Below, one piece after another: positions 40,598 to 53,185 of a stretch of DNA of 64,000 nucleotides. Both the position numbers and the translations under genes were made by a program. The first letter of the stretch is position 1; the number at the start of each line of letters is the position of its first letter. Below the pieces are notes generated by a model. It did no database searches, was not told the origin of the DNA, and saw only the letters and a program-made list of their open reading frames with translations. Location of the stretch: assembly GCA_963565915.1 (NCBI GenBank), contig OY751485.1, positions 4,340,001 through 4,404,000 on the forward strand, in the 5' to 3' direction. Source of the DNA: Entoloma clypeatum. Lineage: Eukaryota > Basidiomycota > Agaricomycetes > Agaricales > Entolomataceae.

Positions 40598-43500
40598 TCA
40601 AGGCCCGTCAGGTGCACCAAAAGACGACTTTTTCCTTCCCCGTCCTCGTTTACCTCTCGCGGGTGTCGATGACGACGTACCTCGTCCTCTACCCCTTCTA
40701 CTTGTTGTTCCACGAGTACTGGACGACGAGTGTTGGTTGCTCTCGCCGGGGCACGCTGTCATCAAAGTGTCAGAAAGGTAAGAGTCGACACAGAAGGTAT
40801 CGGACTTTACCATTGCTCCAGTGTCCTGTCTCTCCGCATTTGAAGCAAGCCGTGTCAGAGGAGCCGCCGCCCCTTGTACTCGCCGAGGCTGCCTTTTCGC
40901 CATTCAGACACGCTATCGGGGTTTTAGCGGGAGCCGGTACATGCTTGAATACATATTGCTATTACGCACAAGAGCTAAAATGGCCGGGCTGTTGGCATTT
41001 GAAGCAGTTTGCTGCAGAGGAATCGGGGTAAGAAGACGTCCCGAAACTTCGCGGTCGTTTGGCGCTGTTGTCATTCGGGCATGCTATTGAATGCGGTTCA
41101 CATCACAAGATGACTGGAAGAGCTTATGTGAGTACGAACTATTGGCCCAATGTCCCTCTTGATTGCACTATGGAAATCACCGACATGAACGATACATTTC
41201 CGATCAGAGAAAAAGAAACAGACCTTGAAACATTCCCCAGTAGTTGGCCCTGAATTTCCTCCAACTCGCGCCGCTGATTTCGAATTTTCCAGAGAAGGTG
41301 GTTGATCGTCCCATTCGAAAAATCCGCATTGAGAAACTTGAGGCTTCGGGCAAACCCAGAATATCCTTCCTTGGTTCGCACCCTCTTTGGTAACCGTCCT
41401 CTGACCAGCCGCTAAATTGCACTTGCATTGTCTCTCAGCGGTTTCGGAATCGTGCCTCTGCAACCCAGTTATCAGCATCAACCGTGAAGTCAACAAAGGC
41501 GGGGAGAGGTGAGTACCGCTGAATACGATCTCTTCGTGGGTACTACAGGGAGGCCATCTCTATCGTCTTCTACCCATTGAAAGAAACCGCAATCACTATT
41601 CGTACTGCAGGTCCAAAATTTCCTGCCTTTGCTGACAGATTCTTTGACAACTGTGCGTTGAATGGCCGGAACGTCACAATTACAAGTGATTTCCCCGCTG
41701 TTTGCATTGCTTGGCGCGGTAGGCTGGCGACTAACAGGCTTTGACACTGGCTGACGAGATATAGGCTTGGCCGAAGTCGAAGATCGAGGCTCTGCTGAAG
41801 TACTTGCAGGCACTCGCCTGCGGGGAGGACGTTCGTCGAAATCTGCAACGATAGTTTGGTGCCGCCAAGTTATGGATTTGTGGAACGTACCGTCATCATC
41901 AAAATGTTGAGCCCGAGTTCTCCTACCACCACGCCCACCGCGCCCGACACCTCTTGTATTACCCCTGCTTCGCGGCGCCTCGGCACCGCGAGACCTGGCA
42001 GGTCGACCTCCACTTCCACCAGGACCACCACCAGGACCATCTCCCCCGCCTCCACCTGCTTGTCCAGCATTTCCTCCGTCGTCATTCCCTTCCAGATAGC
42101 GCCTTACACTCTATTCGACATCATCTCCTGTGTCTCCTGACTCGGACCACAATGACGTACTGTGATGACCTTGTTGAACTCCCTTTTTGCAATGATGTAC
42201 ATCTCTTTGTACTGATCAATCGCTTCTTCTAACATATCGGATTTGCTTTTGGTGCCCTCGCAAACTCGAACCATGCTACGCTCCGTCTAGAAAGGCACAA
42301 GTACAGATGAGCAACTCGAGGGAAGCGGTCTTGGCATGAAAAAGGCACCTCGCGCCTGAGCTGCGGTTTGCTCAAACTTTTGCTCAGTCCGATTTGATTG
42401 TATCCCTCGATCAAGCCAATCCCAAGTTTGGAAGGAATGAGGTACTTCGTAGCTCCTTCCATCTTCTCAATGACATAATCTCGGTCAATGATCGTTTGGA
42501 TATGCTGTGCTATCGTCGCATCCGTACCTGATCATGAAGGCTCGTAAGTGCGGAAGATCTCATTTATGGGATACGAACCGATTCCATTCTTGTCCATGAG
42601 AGTAACAAGATCGGCTTCAGTCAACAGGCTTGGCTTTGAGGTCTGTCCATTTCTTAGCTCGCAAATTGTGGGTTGAAATTCTTCGCCCTCCTCAAAGTCA
42701 GGCAATTCATGGTCCACCCATTTGTCATATGGATATACCAACAAATAATTTTTTTCCAAGACCACCAAACCTGGCAAACAGGATTTATACTTAGCCAAGA
42801 AGTAACGAATTGACAATAATGCGTACCTGTAGCAGAAAATGACTCTCCACCACATATTACATCGACAGTTGTTTGGAAACCCTCTGCGTCTTTGGAACAG
42901 GCTGCCAAGAAACGTCGGGTGATGAAATCATAAACTTTCTTGTCATCTCCAGCGAGATTTCCCGCATGGGCAGTGGGATGAATGGGGGGATGCGCCTTAT
43001 CATTATTTTTGCCCTTTCTAGGGGTCGAAAAACCACCTCCGTTCAATCTGTGTTTGTGTTGGAGGTAAAGGCATTAATTTGTCTGGGAAAAGGATATAAC
43101 GCACGATGTTGCAAATTCGCCCCAGGCTGGATCAACGGTTTGTTTCTGGATGAGGGTTTTGAAGTCAAATGCTGGGTCGAATTGATCAGTTTCGGTGCGA
43201 GGGTATGAAAGGAAGCCTTGTTGGTAGAGTCTTTCAGCTATCTGTTGGGAAGAGGTAAAGAGTGTCGTTCTCTGAACATGAGAATGACCTACATCAAGCA
43301 CTTTCTTCGGAGCCAGCTTGAGCAACCTCGATCCTGCCTTTTGCAGTTCGACTGTAGTCAGAGGAAGTGGCTTCCTATTCACCAGTCATTTGTCATCGTT
43401 AAAAACCGTCCGCCCCGTCTTACTACGCACCATTTCTTCGTTCCTCTCTTGATGACTTTAGTGACCCGGGCGATCGGGTCCAACATGACGAACTCGTATA

Positions 43501-44453
43501 CGGCGATAGCGTCTACTTCGCCAAAGACCCGGTTTCTTTTCCAGGTGAAAACAGTTGCCTCGTCCTCACCATGAGGAGTCAGGGAAAGGTAGATGTACCA
43601 GAAAGCTTCAGATACAAAACTTTTGACGAGATTCCATTTGTGCACAACAAAGCCGAGAGTGGGAAATTGACAAGGACCTTTGGAATGTCAATGCTTTCCG
43701 AAAACGAAATATGAGATACCAACCGTAAGAGACCACGTTTTTTGCGTCCCTTATCGGTGCAAATCGGTCTTGAAGAATTAAAGTTTGCATCCGAGTGAAA
43801 GCGGCACCAATTCTGAGGTCCAAAACAATTCGAGCCTCAACGGCAGCGGCTTGGGCTCGGTCAAGTTCAACAGGATTTTGAGCAGCCTGGTGTATTTGTC
43901 TGCATGCAGCATTTTGAAAATGAAAGTTTGTACAGTTGGAGTGTTACAACCTACTGTGCGATGATAGCGCTGAACCGTGCCCTCCTGACTTGGATATTCC
44001 GCTTGGATTTGCGACACACACGAACGATCTCTAGACCAATATGCTCTCCTTCTCTGTCGCAGTCTGTCCATATCATCAGCGTATCAGCCCGACTGGCCTG
44101 AATCATTAGATTTTCCTCGATGGCTTTCTTGTCGGAGTCCACTGTCGTCTCAATTGGGGCATCAAAGAGTTCAAACGCGTCGCAAGAGTTCCACTTCCTG
44201 TGTGCATCATCGAAGTCGCAGCTCGTCAGATGACCGGACACACATGTCACAGTGTAGAACGAGTTTGTCTGATGATAGTTGAATTCATAGTTTTTGATAT
44301 ACTGATTTCTAGTTGGATGCTGGCAAAAAGGGCTTATCAGACAAGGATTGAAGTGGAGAGAAAGAGAATTACTGTGGCAAATTGTCCTCCGGAAAGTATC
44401 TGGCTAATAGATTTTGCGATGGAAGGCTTTTCCGCGACGCACAGCACGCGCAT
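40598..44453 (-). CDS. TOP3: DNA topoisomerase III with GRF and CCHC zinc-finger tail
   Basis: Type IA topoisomerase that dissolves recombination intermediates with a RecQ helicase. ATG 44453 gives MRVLCVAEKPSIAKSISQIL (TOPRIM). Then LMIWTDCDREGEHIGLEIVR, ELDRAQAAAVEARIVLDLRI, VSYGPCQFPTLGFVV, the active-site Tyr in GFLSYPRTETDQFDPAFD, DKAHPPIHPTAHAGNLAG and MDKNGIGTDATIAQHIQTII. A Gly/Arg-rich linker leads to two GRF zinc fingers (CNCDVPAIQRTVVKESV... and CKCNLAAGQRTVTKEGA..., each ending CGFFxW) and three CCHC knuckles (CFKCNQEGHWANTC, CFKCQQPGHFSSC, CFKCGETGHWSNAC), some split by introns. The end is RGRKKSSFGAPDGP. The layout resembles animal TOP3A, not short yeast Top3. Confidence 0.92.
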
Positions 44454-44571
44454 GGAACCTGCTGAGGAAGACGTCCGGGCTCCGAGTCCGAAGTCCGGCT
44501 GGAAGTCACGCGATCGCGTCTGAAAGTGTTTGGTCATGTTGTGCAACACCCTCTTGTCCCCCTCGAACGCG

Positions 44572-47070
44572 ATGGCCGTCGAGTCCAAAGACCCAAACTC
44601 CATCACGACGTCGCTTCTGACCCTTCTCAACGTATCTGCTATAAAGCCAGGAAAGCGCAAGCTTCCAGACCTCGATTTCGTGCCGTCCGAAAAACTCAAT
44701 AAACGCAAAACTGTCAGGATCGCCAACTTTGAACCCGTCCTCACAACCTCTGTAGCACCACCTACAGAGGAGGCACCTGTAAACCTAGCTGTGGAAGAAC
44801 CAGAGGAGGAAACCTCACCAGATGACAATGCCGATGAAGTTGATTGCGACGGTATGGGCTCGCATCCGATTTCAACTTGAAAACCCATTCCACTCTGCAT
44901 AGACCTCTACGAATGCCATTTCGGTTTACGGCCTGTTTCCCTTTCTGAATCTTCAAGAACCACCGCGGACTCAAAAACGTGGACTAATTCGAAAACACAA
45001 CTGGGCAAGCTGGGAACCTCCATTATTTCAAGATCTGCAAATTCCGAAGATTTGACATCACACAATGGTACACGGATCGATGTACGGGCATTCAATACGA
45101 TGCAGTCCTTGTGAATGACCTTTTATTCAGGTTTTGGAAAGGTTGAAAGCTCCCTTCCTGTCACGACAGTCCAAGCAATCGCATGGTTTGTTCTGTTGCT
45201 GTCATGTTGTCAAAACGTATCCACTCACACCGGAAATAGACCGTGTCGAACTTCAAAATGACCTTTTATCCACGCTTTCATCACGGCGCGACCTCTATCT
45301 GACGTCAATACCCTTGGATTCCAAAAAGTGCATCAGAGAGGCTATCGCGCTTCACATCGTGAATCATGTCACCAAGTAAGATCTCTCTTCCCCTCTCCGA
45401 AAACCAGCCTGCTAATATTCCCAAAGAAAAAGACGCCGTGTCTTAAAGAATAACGAACGACTGGCGCACGCAATCAAGGCAAACCCGAACGCTGAACCCC
45501 CTGACGATATCCAGGACCAAGGTTTCACGCGTCCCTCAATCCTCTTCCTACTCCCATTCCGTTCATCCGCCCTCAACTGGTTCAACGCAATTACGTCGCA
45601 CACACCCTCGCCGGCGTTCCAAGTCGAGAAACAATCACGATTCCTGTCGGAATATGGATTGCCTGAAGGAGCGGTAGATAAATTGGCTGAAGCAGAGCCG
45701 GGAACATATCCTCTTGATCATGTCGAGACCTTCAAAGGAAACGTGGACGATAACTTCCGCGTAGGTATCAAGATGACCCGGAAGAGCGTGAAAATGTACG
45801 CCGAGTTCTATGGATGTGATGTCATTTTAGCGAGCCCTCTCGGCTTGAGGAGATCCATTGAGAAGGAAAAGTGAGCCCTCCGCCTGCATACTCCCGACCC
45901 TTGACGAGCTCTGTAGGACTGCCGACTACCTTTCCTCCATAGAACTTCTAGTCATTGATCAACTCGACGCCCTCACCATGCAAAACTGGGAGCATGTCAA
46001 GGTGGAACATACCTTGAACACCACATGCCTTTGGTACTAAGGAGCTGTTCTAGTTTGTCCTATTGCATCTCAACAAGTTACCGAAGGAATCCCATGATAC
46101 CGATTTTTCACGAATAAAACCTTGGTACCTCGATGGACAGTAAGAGCACCAGCCATCTTGACAGAAAAAATTGACATGAGATATTCAGTGCAGCATACCT
46201 GCGCCAATCGATCTTACTCTCATCTCACGAGACGCCTGAGACGCGCACCCTTTACAATAACTCTCTTTTCAATGTTGCTGGCAAGATCAGAACTCAGAAA
46301 CATTGGCCACCCATAGATGTTCCAGCAGGAGTTGACCAGGTCAGGCCAACATTTTGGCTGTCAGTCAAAGCATTCATCGGCATTCCTCACTAGAATTTTA
46401 TTCCATTTCATTGTACCAACCCCAAGGACGAAGCCGAGAAGCGGTTCCATCATTTCACAACTCAGGTATGCCACCAGATTTTACGGCGCAAGGGGCGTGG
46501 GTCCTCATGCAACTTTTTAAGCTCTTGCCTTCGGTCTTGAAATCTGCAGTCCAGAGTGCCAATACCGTAGTCTTCATCCCGTCCTCTTTCGATTTCATTC
46601 GCGTGCAAAATTACTTCAGGAAAAATGCTGGTGTCACGTTCACTATCCTATCTGAGTACACCTCCCATCCCCTTCACTCCTTACGCATTTTGTTTCTGAC
46701 AACCATCCTAGATATTCAACAAACCAGGATATATCTCGGGCTCGTCAAGCATTCTTCCAAGGCAAAAAGTCCTTCCTATTGATTAGCGAACGGTTCCACT
46801 TCTATAAACGGTCGGCGTCATATCGTACTCTATCCAGCAATCAACTGATCTCGCAGCAGATATAAGATCCGAGGGATTCGCAACCTGGTTTTCTACAGCC
46901 CACCAGAACACCCGCAATTCTTCACAGAGCTGCTTTCATATCCGTTCCTGGATGAAGGTATCGACGCATCAGATGTCACATGCCGGGTGTTGTATTCAAA
47001 GTATGATTGGTTCCGCCTCGAAAGAATTGCCGGGACGAAAGGCGCTGTTGATTTGATTAAGGCTTGCTAA
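44572..47070 (+). CDS. UTP25: UTP25, U3 snoRNA-associated ribosome biogenesis factor
   Basis: Component of the small-subunit processome (DEF/UTP25 family, a degenerate DEAD-box-like fold) acting in the nucleolus on 18S rRNA maturation. ATG 44572 ([20 protein letters not shown]) is preferred; 44536 is an in-frame alternative. An acidic N-terminus is followed by [175 protein letters not shown] and a C-terminus [12 protein letters not shown]. About nine exons. Divergent from TOP3 across ~118 bp. Confidence 0.9.
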
Positions 47071-47148
47071 TGTATATCACGTGTGATTGTGTCGGTGAAT
47101 GAGCACGCTACATTCTGAATCTGATAAGTGCTTGTTTTGCGAAGATAT

Positions 47149-47222
47149 GGGTCGATGGCGTAGTTGGTCATCGCATCTGTCTAACACACAGAAGGTCCTC
47201 AGTTCGAACCTGGGTCGACTCA
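47149..47222 (+). tRNA. tRNA-Val(AAC)
   Basis: Acceptor GGGTCGA pairs with TCGACTC (47215-47221, one G-T pair), discriminator A. The D-arm is GCGTAGTTGGTCATCGC, anticodon stem TCTGT/ACAGA with loop CTAACAC (anticodon AAC), and T-arm CTCAG-TTCGAAC-CTGGG. No intron. A short T run follows (about 47234-47237). Confidence 0.92.
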
Positions 47223-47399
47223 TTCACTGCTATCATTTTGGAAAGAATAAACTGAAATTTTTTTACGAGTCATCAGTTTCTGTCATGATATGCACGATGT
47301 ATTTGAAAACGAGGTTTGAAGCATGCTTCTCGGAGACGAGGGTATAATCCTGTACATACATATCGCACGATCTAAGCCGACACGACGTTTCTTCCTCTA

Positions 47400-48836
47400 T
47401 CATAATGACGTTGTTGAGTCCACTTCGATTGTAGGCACAATCGATGCGATAAACTTGAGGAACACAACGAGATAGAAATCCACTCGCATCCCCTCTACAT
47501 CTTCGTCCTCTCCAGGAGCATCCTTTCCTGATCCGCTCGCCTTCCTCGTGAATGGCCATTTCTTTTTGCCCTCCTTGCTGATAGCTGGCGATGTACTGCC
47601 GGCCGATCTCCGCTTCGCCATTTGTTCCACGACGCTGTTATTCATTCTTTCAATGACTTTCTTCATAACACTCGCGTGCTTGCAGGGGTGCACTGATGCA
47701 GCCTGCAGAGATGCTGAGTGGATGAAAGGTTCGATCGTGACAGTCTTGTGAGCGTGATCGGCGGAGATGTCTTGGAAGATTTGTGGAGGAGTGAGAGGAG
47801 TTCCATTCTGAACAACAATTGCCGGAAGTCTCCTCAGGGTGTACGTAGGTCTACAAAAGTTGCTCACCTCATCATAACCAATTAGCCAAACACGAGGCGT
47901 CTGATAGTACTTATCGTACGTTATCATCACATCATAAGTGCGGACTTGAAGGAGATTGCCTTTCGCGGGCTCGACATTGCTGCACGCAGTTTTCAGTGCT
48001 CTCGAGAACATGAAGAGAAGGAATGAACCACCTTGCATCGATTACGCCCGAGGGTTTGGTAGTGGCCGTAGCCTCATCGTTCTCTTCAAGACCATCTTCT
48101 TCCATGTCGGGGATGTCATCAATATCGGGCGTCTCCTCTGTTGTTGCCCCTCCAGATCCAAGTGACATGGCACCCATCCCAGACGTAACGCCGTCATGCT
48201 CGCCATCCAGGTCAGGAATGTCGTCAATATCGCCCGGGTTCGCGGCTGAATCGGTGTTGGGTTTGCGCCCCGCGTGTGTTTCCACCCACTCGTCAGCCTC
48301 GCCGCCGGCAGCTGAGGAGTCTGCGAAAGACAAGAGACGTTCTGCATCCTCATCGGCATCGGTGTAAGCCAGAGATGTGGCGCGGCGGAGGCAGGGTACG
48401 CCACGGGTTACGAGGTATTGTTTATCGGCTGGGAGATAGTCTCTTGCTTTCGAGGGGTCTCCCTTCTTCCTGTTCAGCAGGAATGATTAAGTTGAAGGAA
48501 CTTGGAAGGGGTTGCCACTCACCATGTCCATACGGGAAACTTGTACGCTAGGAAGTCGCCCGCTGCTACAAACTCATCTAATGGTTGGATATGAGGACGG
48601 TATCGCGGTCGCGCAGAGTGATCGGCGTCGTACCTGGCGTAATCCGCCCATGTTCTTTGAATTTGCTCTCCTTCAGGACCTGGAACAGTGATCAATAAGC
48701 TTGATCTCGAGGTAGCGCTAAATTGATTTTACAGGACTGAGGTAGTCGCGAACAGCCCAAAATTGGGACTGAGCAGCACTGTGAGTGAGTGAAGCCGCAC
48801 TTATAAAAACTTGATCGGTACCTGGAGGGCTTGCAT
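47400..48836 (-). CDS. ATG3: Autophagy E2-like enzyme ATG3
   Basis: Transfers ATG8 to phosphatidylethanolamine in autophagosome formation. ATG 48836 gives MQALQ, spliced to [27 protein letters not shown] and [19 protein letters not shown] through short introns. An acidic disordered insert ([36 protein letters not shown]) precedes the E2 core [30 protein letters not shown] and [20 protein letters not shown]. The active-site Cys is in [16 protein letters not shown]. The end is [19 protein letters not shown] plus STTSL. About seven exons. Complete and canonical. Confidence 0.93.
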
Positions 48837-49204
48837 AACTGGAGGGAGGTGGTGGTTAGAAAGAGAGAAAGGACTCTCAGTCGGAGTCTGGACATTTCTC
48901 TTGCCTCGTGCCCTCAAGTCAGTCTTTCACCTACTTACTGTTGATGATAAGCTCAAGTAATACGAACGGTCTTGCCAGCGCACTGATGAAGAATTCACCG
49001 ATGTACTAAGCAGTAGCTAAGATGATATAAATCGACTATGGACTCGACTTATGTCCAGCGATGTCCGAGTGTCGTCCTGAAGCAGCATTAGAGGTGAACA
49101 ACTCTTCGGTTTGGAGATGGGAGCCTTGGGCGGTGTATCGCTACATCGGGTGATCGAAGCAGTGACATCAGCATTTGGCATTCGAGATTTAAACGTTCAA
49201 CCTC

Positions 49205-50289
49205 ATGCAGAAAATCGTATATGGAACCGCTTGGTATTCAAGTCTTCGAACACCAGTGAATGACTAAATCAATCACAGTGGCGGTCTTCCAGGAAACAAG
49301 AAAGGACAACAGCTCTTGTCGTTACTGCCGTTAAAGCAGGCTTTCTCGCGATTGACACAGGTAAAACTTCTCGTGGCGACCTCGTTGAATACTCATCAGG
49401 CTGGACAATTAGCCTGTCAGCCAAAGCATTATCGGTGAGTCAACTCGACGACGTACGGGACTCGACCGATTCTTGTAATGCAGCGAGGACTTGGTTGGTG
49501 AGGCTCTGCAAGAATTGAGGATTAATTGTGGTATCAAACGCAAGGATCTGTTTCTTCAAACCAAGTAATTCTCACTGACCTTCATCATCTTGTTTTCTTC
49601 CCTCACCTTTTGCAAGATATACACCTATCGGAGGCCAGGACCTCAGCAGTCCTCTTCCTTACAACCCAGGGGACTCAATTAGCCAACAAATTCAAACCTC
49701 CTTCCAAAAGTCCCTCGAGAACCTCCAGACGACCTACATCGATAGCTATCTCCTCCATTCTCCCCTCAGGGCTCTTGAGCACACGCTGGAGGCTTGGCGT
49801 ACTCTGGCCGCACTGCAGGACGAAGGGAAAGTCCGTCTGATTGGTATCAGCAATGCCCATGATGTCAAGGTTCTCTGTGCCTTGAGTCGCGAGAGGAAAG
49901 TTCAAGTCGTGCAGAACCGGTGGTATGAAGGAAACGAATGGGACAAGCAGGTGCTCAATTACTGTCGAGAGCACGATATACTGTATCAGTACGCCATGAA
50001 TGATTATCATTTTCTCTTGTCTGAATGAAAAATCCTGCATAGATCGTTCTGGACGCTTTCGGGGTCGCCCTCGCTGCTATCGCATCCTGCGCTACTTGCA
50101 GTGGCCAAGGCAGCAAATTGTACTCCCGCGCAAGCAGTTTTAAAGTTTGCGCAGTCCGAGGGAGTCATCCCACTTTCTGGCACCACAGATGAACTTCATA
50201 TGAAACAAGACCTTGAGGTTGAATCTATCGAATTTCCGGCGGACTGTGAAGTCTATTTGCAGGTCATAAGAGGGTTTGTGCGGAGTTAA
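49205..50289 (+). CDS. Aldo/keto reductase
   Basis: NADPH-dependent oxidoreductase of the aldo/keto reductase superfamily; substrate unknown. ATG 49205 gives MQKIVYGTAW with an intron inside the Trp codon (exon 2 starts 49293, KQERTTALVVTAVKAGFLAI). Then DTGQPKHYREDLVGEALQEL, RKDLFLQTKFTPIGGQDLSS, the family segment YIDSYLLHSPLRALEHTLEA, EGKVRLIGISNAHDVKVL, VVQNRWYEGNEWDKQVLNYC and VIPLSGTTDELHMKQDLEV. The catalytic Asp (IDT) and Tyr (HYRED) positions are occupied; HSP marks the third. Four exons. Divergent from ATG3 over 368 bp. Confidence 0.87.
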
Positions 50290-50398
50290 AATAGCATCCG
50301 CCATGACAATGAATTCGCCTTTGTACAATCTTTTGTTGTAGCAACGTTCTATGTACTTCCGCCGGGTTGCTCTTGAACCTCACTCGCTGGCAATTATA

Positions 50399-51348
50399 TC
50401 AGGAAGTATGTAATCCAAGGAAGACAAGAAGCCTACCGTGAGAGGGAGCAGATTGACGCCTGCGAGCCAAAGGAGGAGGAAGTGGAAGATCTACACTCAT
50501 GATAGCCCGACGCTTCGAATTGAGGTTCTTGATAAAGTCGAACCAATAAGGTTTCCGAGTCAACGGTGCAAGGATTCGAGGCCCATGAACTTTCTCTGCG
50601 TATTCCTTTGTGTAAAGGGCATCAGCGAGGATTGCTAGCCGGACGTCTCGGGCTGTAATCCCTGGAACGTCGCCTGTGGGAGGCCGACTTGCGGGTCCAC
50701 GGGGGCGGGCGGAATGTGTTAGCGTGTACAAAGCGACCTCAGGAGTTTTCTTATATGATGCAGCCAGCAGCCGAGGATGATGCTATGATGGAAATGTTCT
50801 TCAGCAGTTGTTTTGCACAGTGATGAGACCACCTTACTTTCTCCGACGCGGCAATTTGCCCCACTGCCTGCACGAAGTTTGTGGCTGCCGTAAATGTTGC
50901 AAACTTGTAGTTTGCAAAAAGTTCCGCCGAAGTGCGGTCACCTTTTTGACGTGGGGATAGGTACCTTACGCCCCATCCACGATGATAGAGTGGTCCGAGA
51001 TATTTTTCAAAATCGTTCTTGTTGATCCATGGGGTAGGCCAGCCAGATTTCACGGGCGAAGGAGGTTCAAGCGGTGCAATTTTGGAGCTGTCGAGCCGAG
51101 TGGCTTTCTTCACGGATGGTTCATGGACAACTTCTTCTACCAAGTATAAGCAGGTTTTTTCATTTACGAAGCAATGTGTATTCACCATTCGTTGGCACGT
51201 CTGTTGGTGGAATCTGACTCTCTACCTCGGGTTGTGAGGTGGCTTCTGCGTTACTATTCTGGGCTCTGAAAGTGGTGCTCGAAACAGCACGAGCGCCGAC
51301 AGGAACCTTTGAAGCAGAGGCAAAGTATCTGGCGGCGCGAAAACTCAT
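50399..51348 (-). CDS. Mitochondrial pterin-4a-carbinolamine dehydratase-like protein
   Basis: ATG 51348 gives MSFRAARYFASASKVPVGAR, a typical mitochondrial presequence rich in Arg/Ser/Ala. A linker is followed by GWPTPWINKNDFEKYLGPLY and GWGVRYLSPRQ, then a DCoH/PCD-like fold: FANYKFATFTAATNFVQAVG, QIAASEK, and, directly after an intron, HHPRLLAASYKKTPEVALYT, later PGITARDVRLAILADALY. The HHP pair is the catalytic-type motif of carbinolamine dehydratases, and G-I/L-T-xxD near the end fits the fold. The C-terminal ~60 residues are basic and not part of the family. Mitochondrial PCD-like proteins occur in other eukaryotes, with roles not well defined. Three exons. Confidence 0.72.
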
Positions 51349-51441
51349 GACGAGCAAGGAAGGCGTTCAAGCTTGGAGCTCACGTGTTCGTTCAAAATGT
51401 TAGCACATGTATAAGTAATATTTCATGTTACGATGAAATCT

Positions 51442-52777
51442 TCAGACTGCCAGGTTTCGAGGGAACCCATCCTCTCCCAGCAACGATTCTTCAGGTCCCA
51501 GCGCGCGCGGTCCATCGCCAACCTTGGTATGTATTAACCCTTTCACAGCTCCCACGTCAAACTTCTTCGCGACAGTCTCGTTAAAGCCTTCTACAACACG
51601 GCCCTCGCTCTTCGTGACATCCTGCCCGCCGAAGAGTCCGAAGACGTCCTTGAAGGTACCCTCCTTTTGGGGGAAATACTTGACGACAAGTTCGACAATC
51701 TCCTTCACGTTCTCCTTCAAAGTATAAATAACCGCATTAGGGCCTGCATCGTAGGTGTACGCTGCCTTCCGGCCCTCGCCTTTTGCCACGCTGATGCGAT
51801 TGTATTCAACGATCAATGCAATGATCGCACGGCTCACGTCATTCATATAGAAGATCGGCGGTTCGGTATCGAGAGCAACGGCGTGGAACTGGTTCGAATC
51901 TGCCATTGTGATTGCAGCAAAGGTGTCAAAGTCGTGGTTGAGGATCGCTTGGGAAATGTCACGCATTCGCTGTGGAACGACCTGCGAGATGCGGTATTGG
52001 AGTAATAGGGACGTTTCAACTGTGCGTTGCATCCCGCTAGTTGAGGATGTGCCTTTTTTGTCATCAGAGACAACACAAATGAGGGCATGCATGTCAGGCC
52101 AATGCGCTTGGGGAGCGACCTCTACAGCAAGAGAATCCGAGCCATCGGGCCGTGTACCTTGTTCCCAAGCGACAAAGCCCCCGTAGAGGGACCGACAGGC
52201 TGAACCGGAGCCTTGCCGCGCAATGAGCGAAAGGGTGGACGGCGACACCGGGAGTTGGTATAGTTGGGCGAGGGATGCCACTAGGGCTGCGAAACCAGAG
52301 GCGGAAGAGGCTAGCCCTGCCGCTGTGGGGAAGTTGTTGAAAGAGGCAATATGAACACCGTATGTGGAGAGCTAGAGATGCAGAAAATTTAATCTCTGAT
52401 TGCTTCGGTACTAGGCGAAACCTACCTTGGGCTCGTTAGGCTGCTTGTCTTCCACTTCCTGCTTTCGGAGGCGTTTCATCTCTGCGATGCAGGTAGCCAT
52501 GCGTCCGCCAGCTTTGATGTCCTCCTCTCTCCCATTCAACCAAAGTCTATCGGTCGTAAAAGAAGGGTCCGCGCGTGATGTGGTGGTGGATCGGAGGTGA
52601 TCCTGATCCAGAGTGACGGAAAGCGAGGAGTTGGTGGGCAAGATGAGTTTGGTATCGCGTTTGCCCCAGTACCTACAGCGACGTCGCAACGGCGGCCAAT
52701 CCGAAGATGGGATTATGGGCTCACTTTATACAGGCGATATTGACGGGGGCAGATGCTGTTGCTTGGTGGATGGCCAT
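51442..52777 (-). CDS. MVD1: Diphosphomevalonate decarboxylase
   Basis: Converts mevalonate 5-diphosphate to isopentenyl diphosphate with ATP, feeding sterol and terpenoid synthesis. ATG 52777 gives [18 protein letters not shown], spliced to [20 protein letters not shown], then [32 protein letters not shown] plus [19 protein letters not shown] (GHMP phosphate-binding loop region), [59 protein letters not shown] and [20 protein letters not shown] at the end. Four exons. All conserved motifs of the family are present, including the catalytic Asp in [10 protein letters not shown]. Upstream 408 bp are shared with divergent CCR4. Confidence 0.94.
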
Positions 52778-53185
52778 GATAATGGAGGTCTAAGATTATG
52801 TTCAATTTATATGGCACGAGATCGCAGTTATCCGACATACTCGGGGATGAAACGCGACCTTCCCGATCAGATGAGTTCAGTAACGTTCCAGCCGACACCT
52901 TTCGCAGACGTTTGCGGGCGACGGCGATGAGCTTCAACAAGCAACGCCGCCCGGCATATCATCAAGAGGAATGGGTCACGCATTGACGCTTAGTCAGTAA
53001 TTCTCACGATTGCTCACAGACCAATGTCTTTGTGTTTGTTAGAGTCAACGACGCCGAAGATATCATTCACAACGAGTACATCATCCGGCACACAGACAAG
53101 CGCTCTCACTCACCGCGGTATCCGGTTTCTTGCAGCAAAGAGCGCCCGTTAACTTGCCTTTGGGCGGTCTAGACCTGTTGATGCA

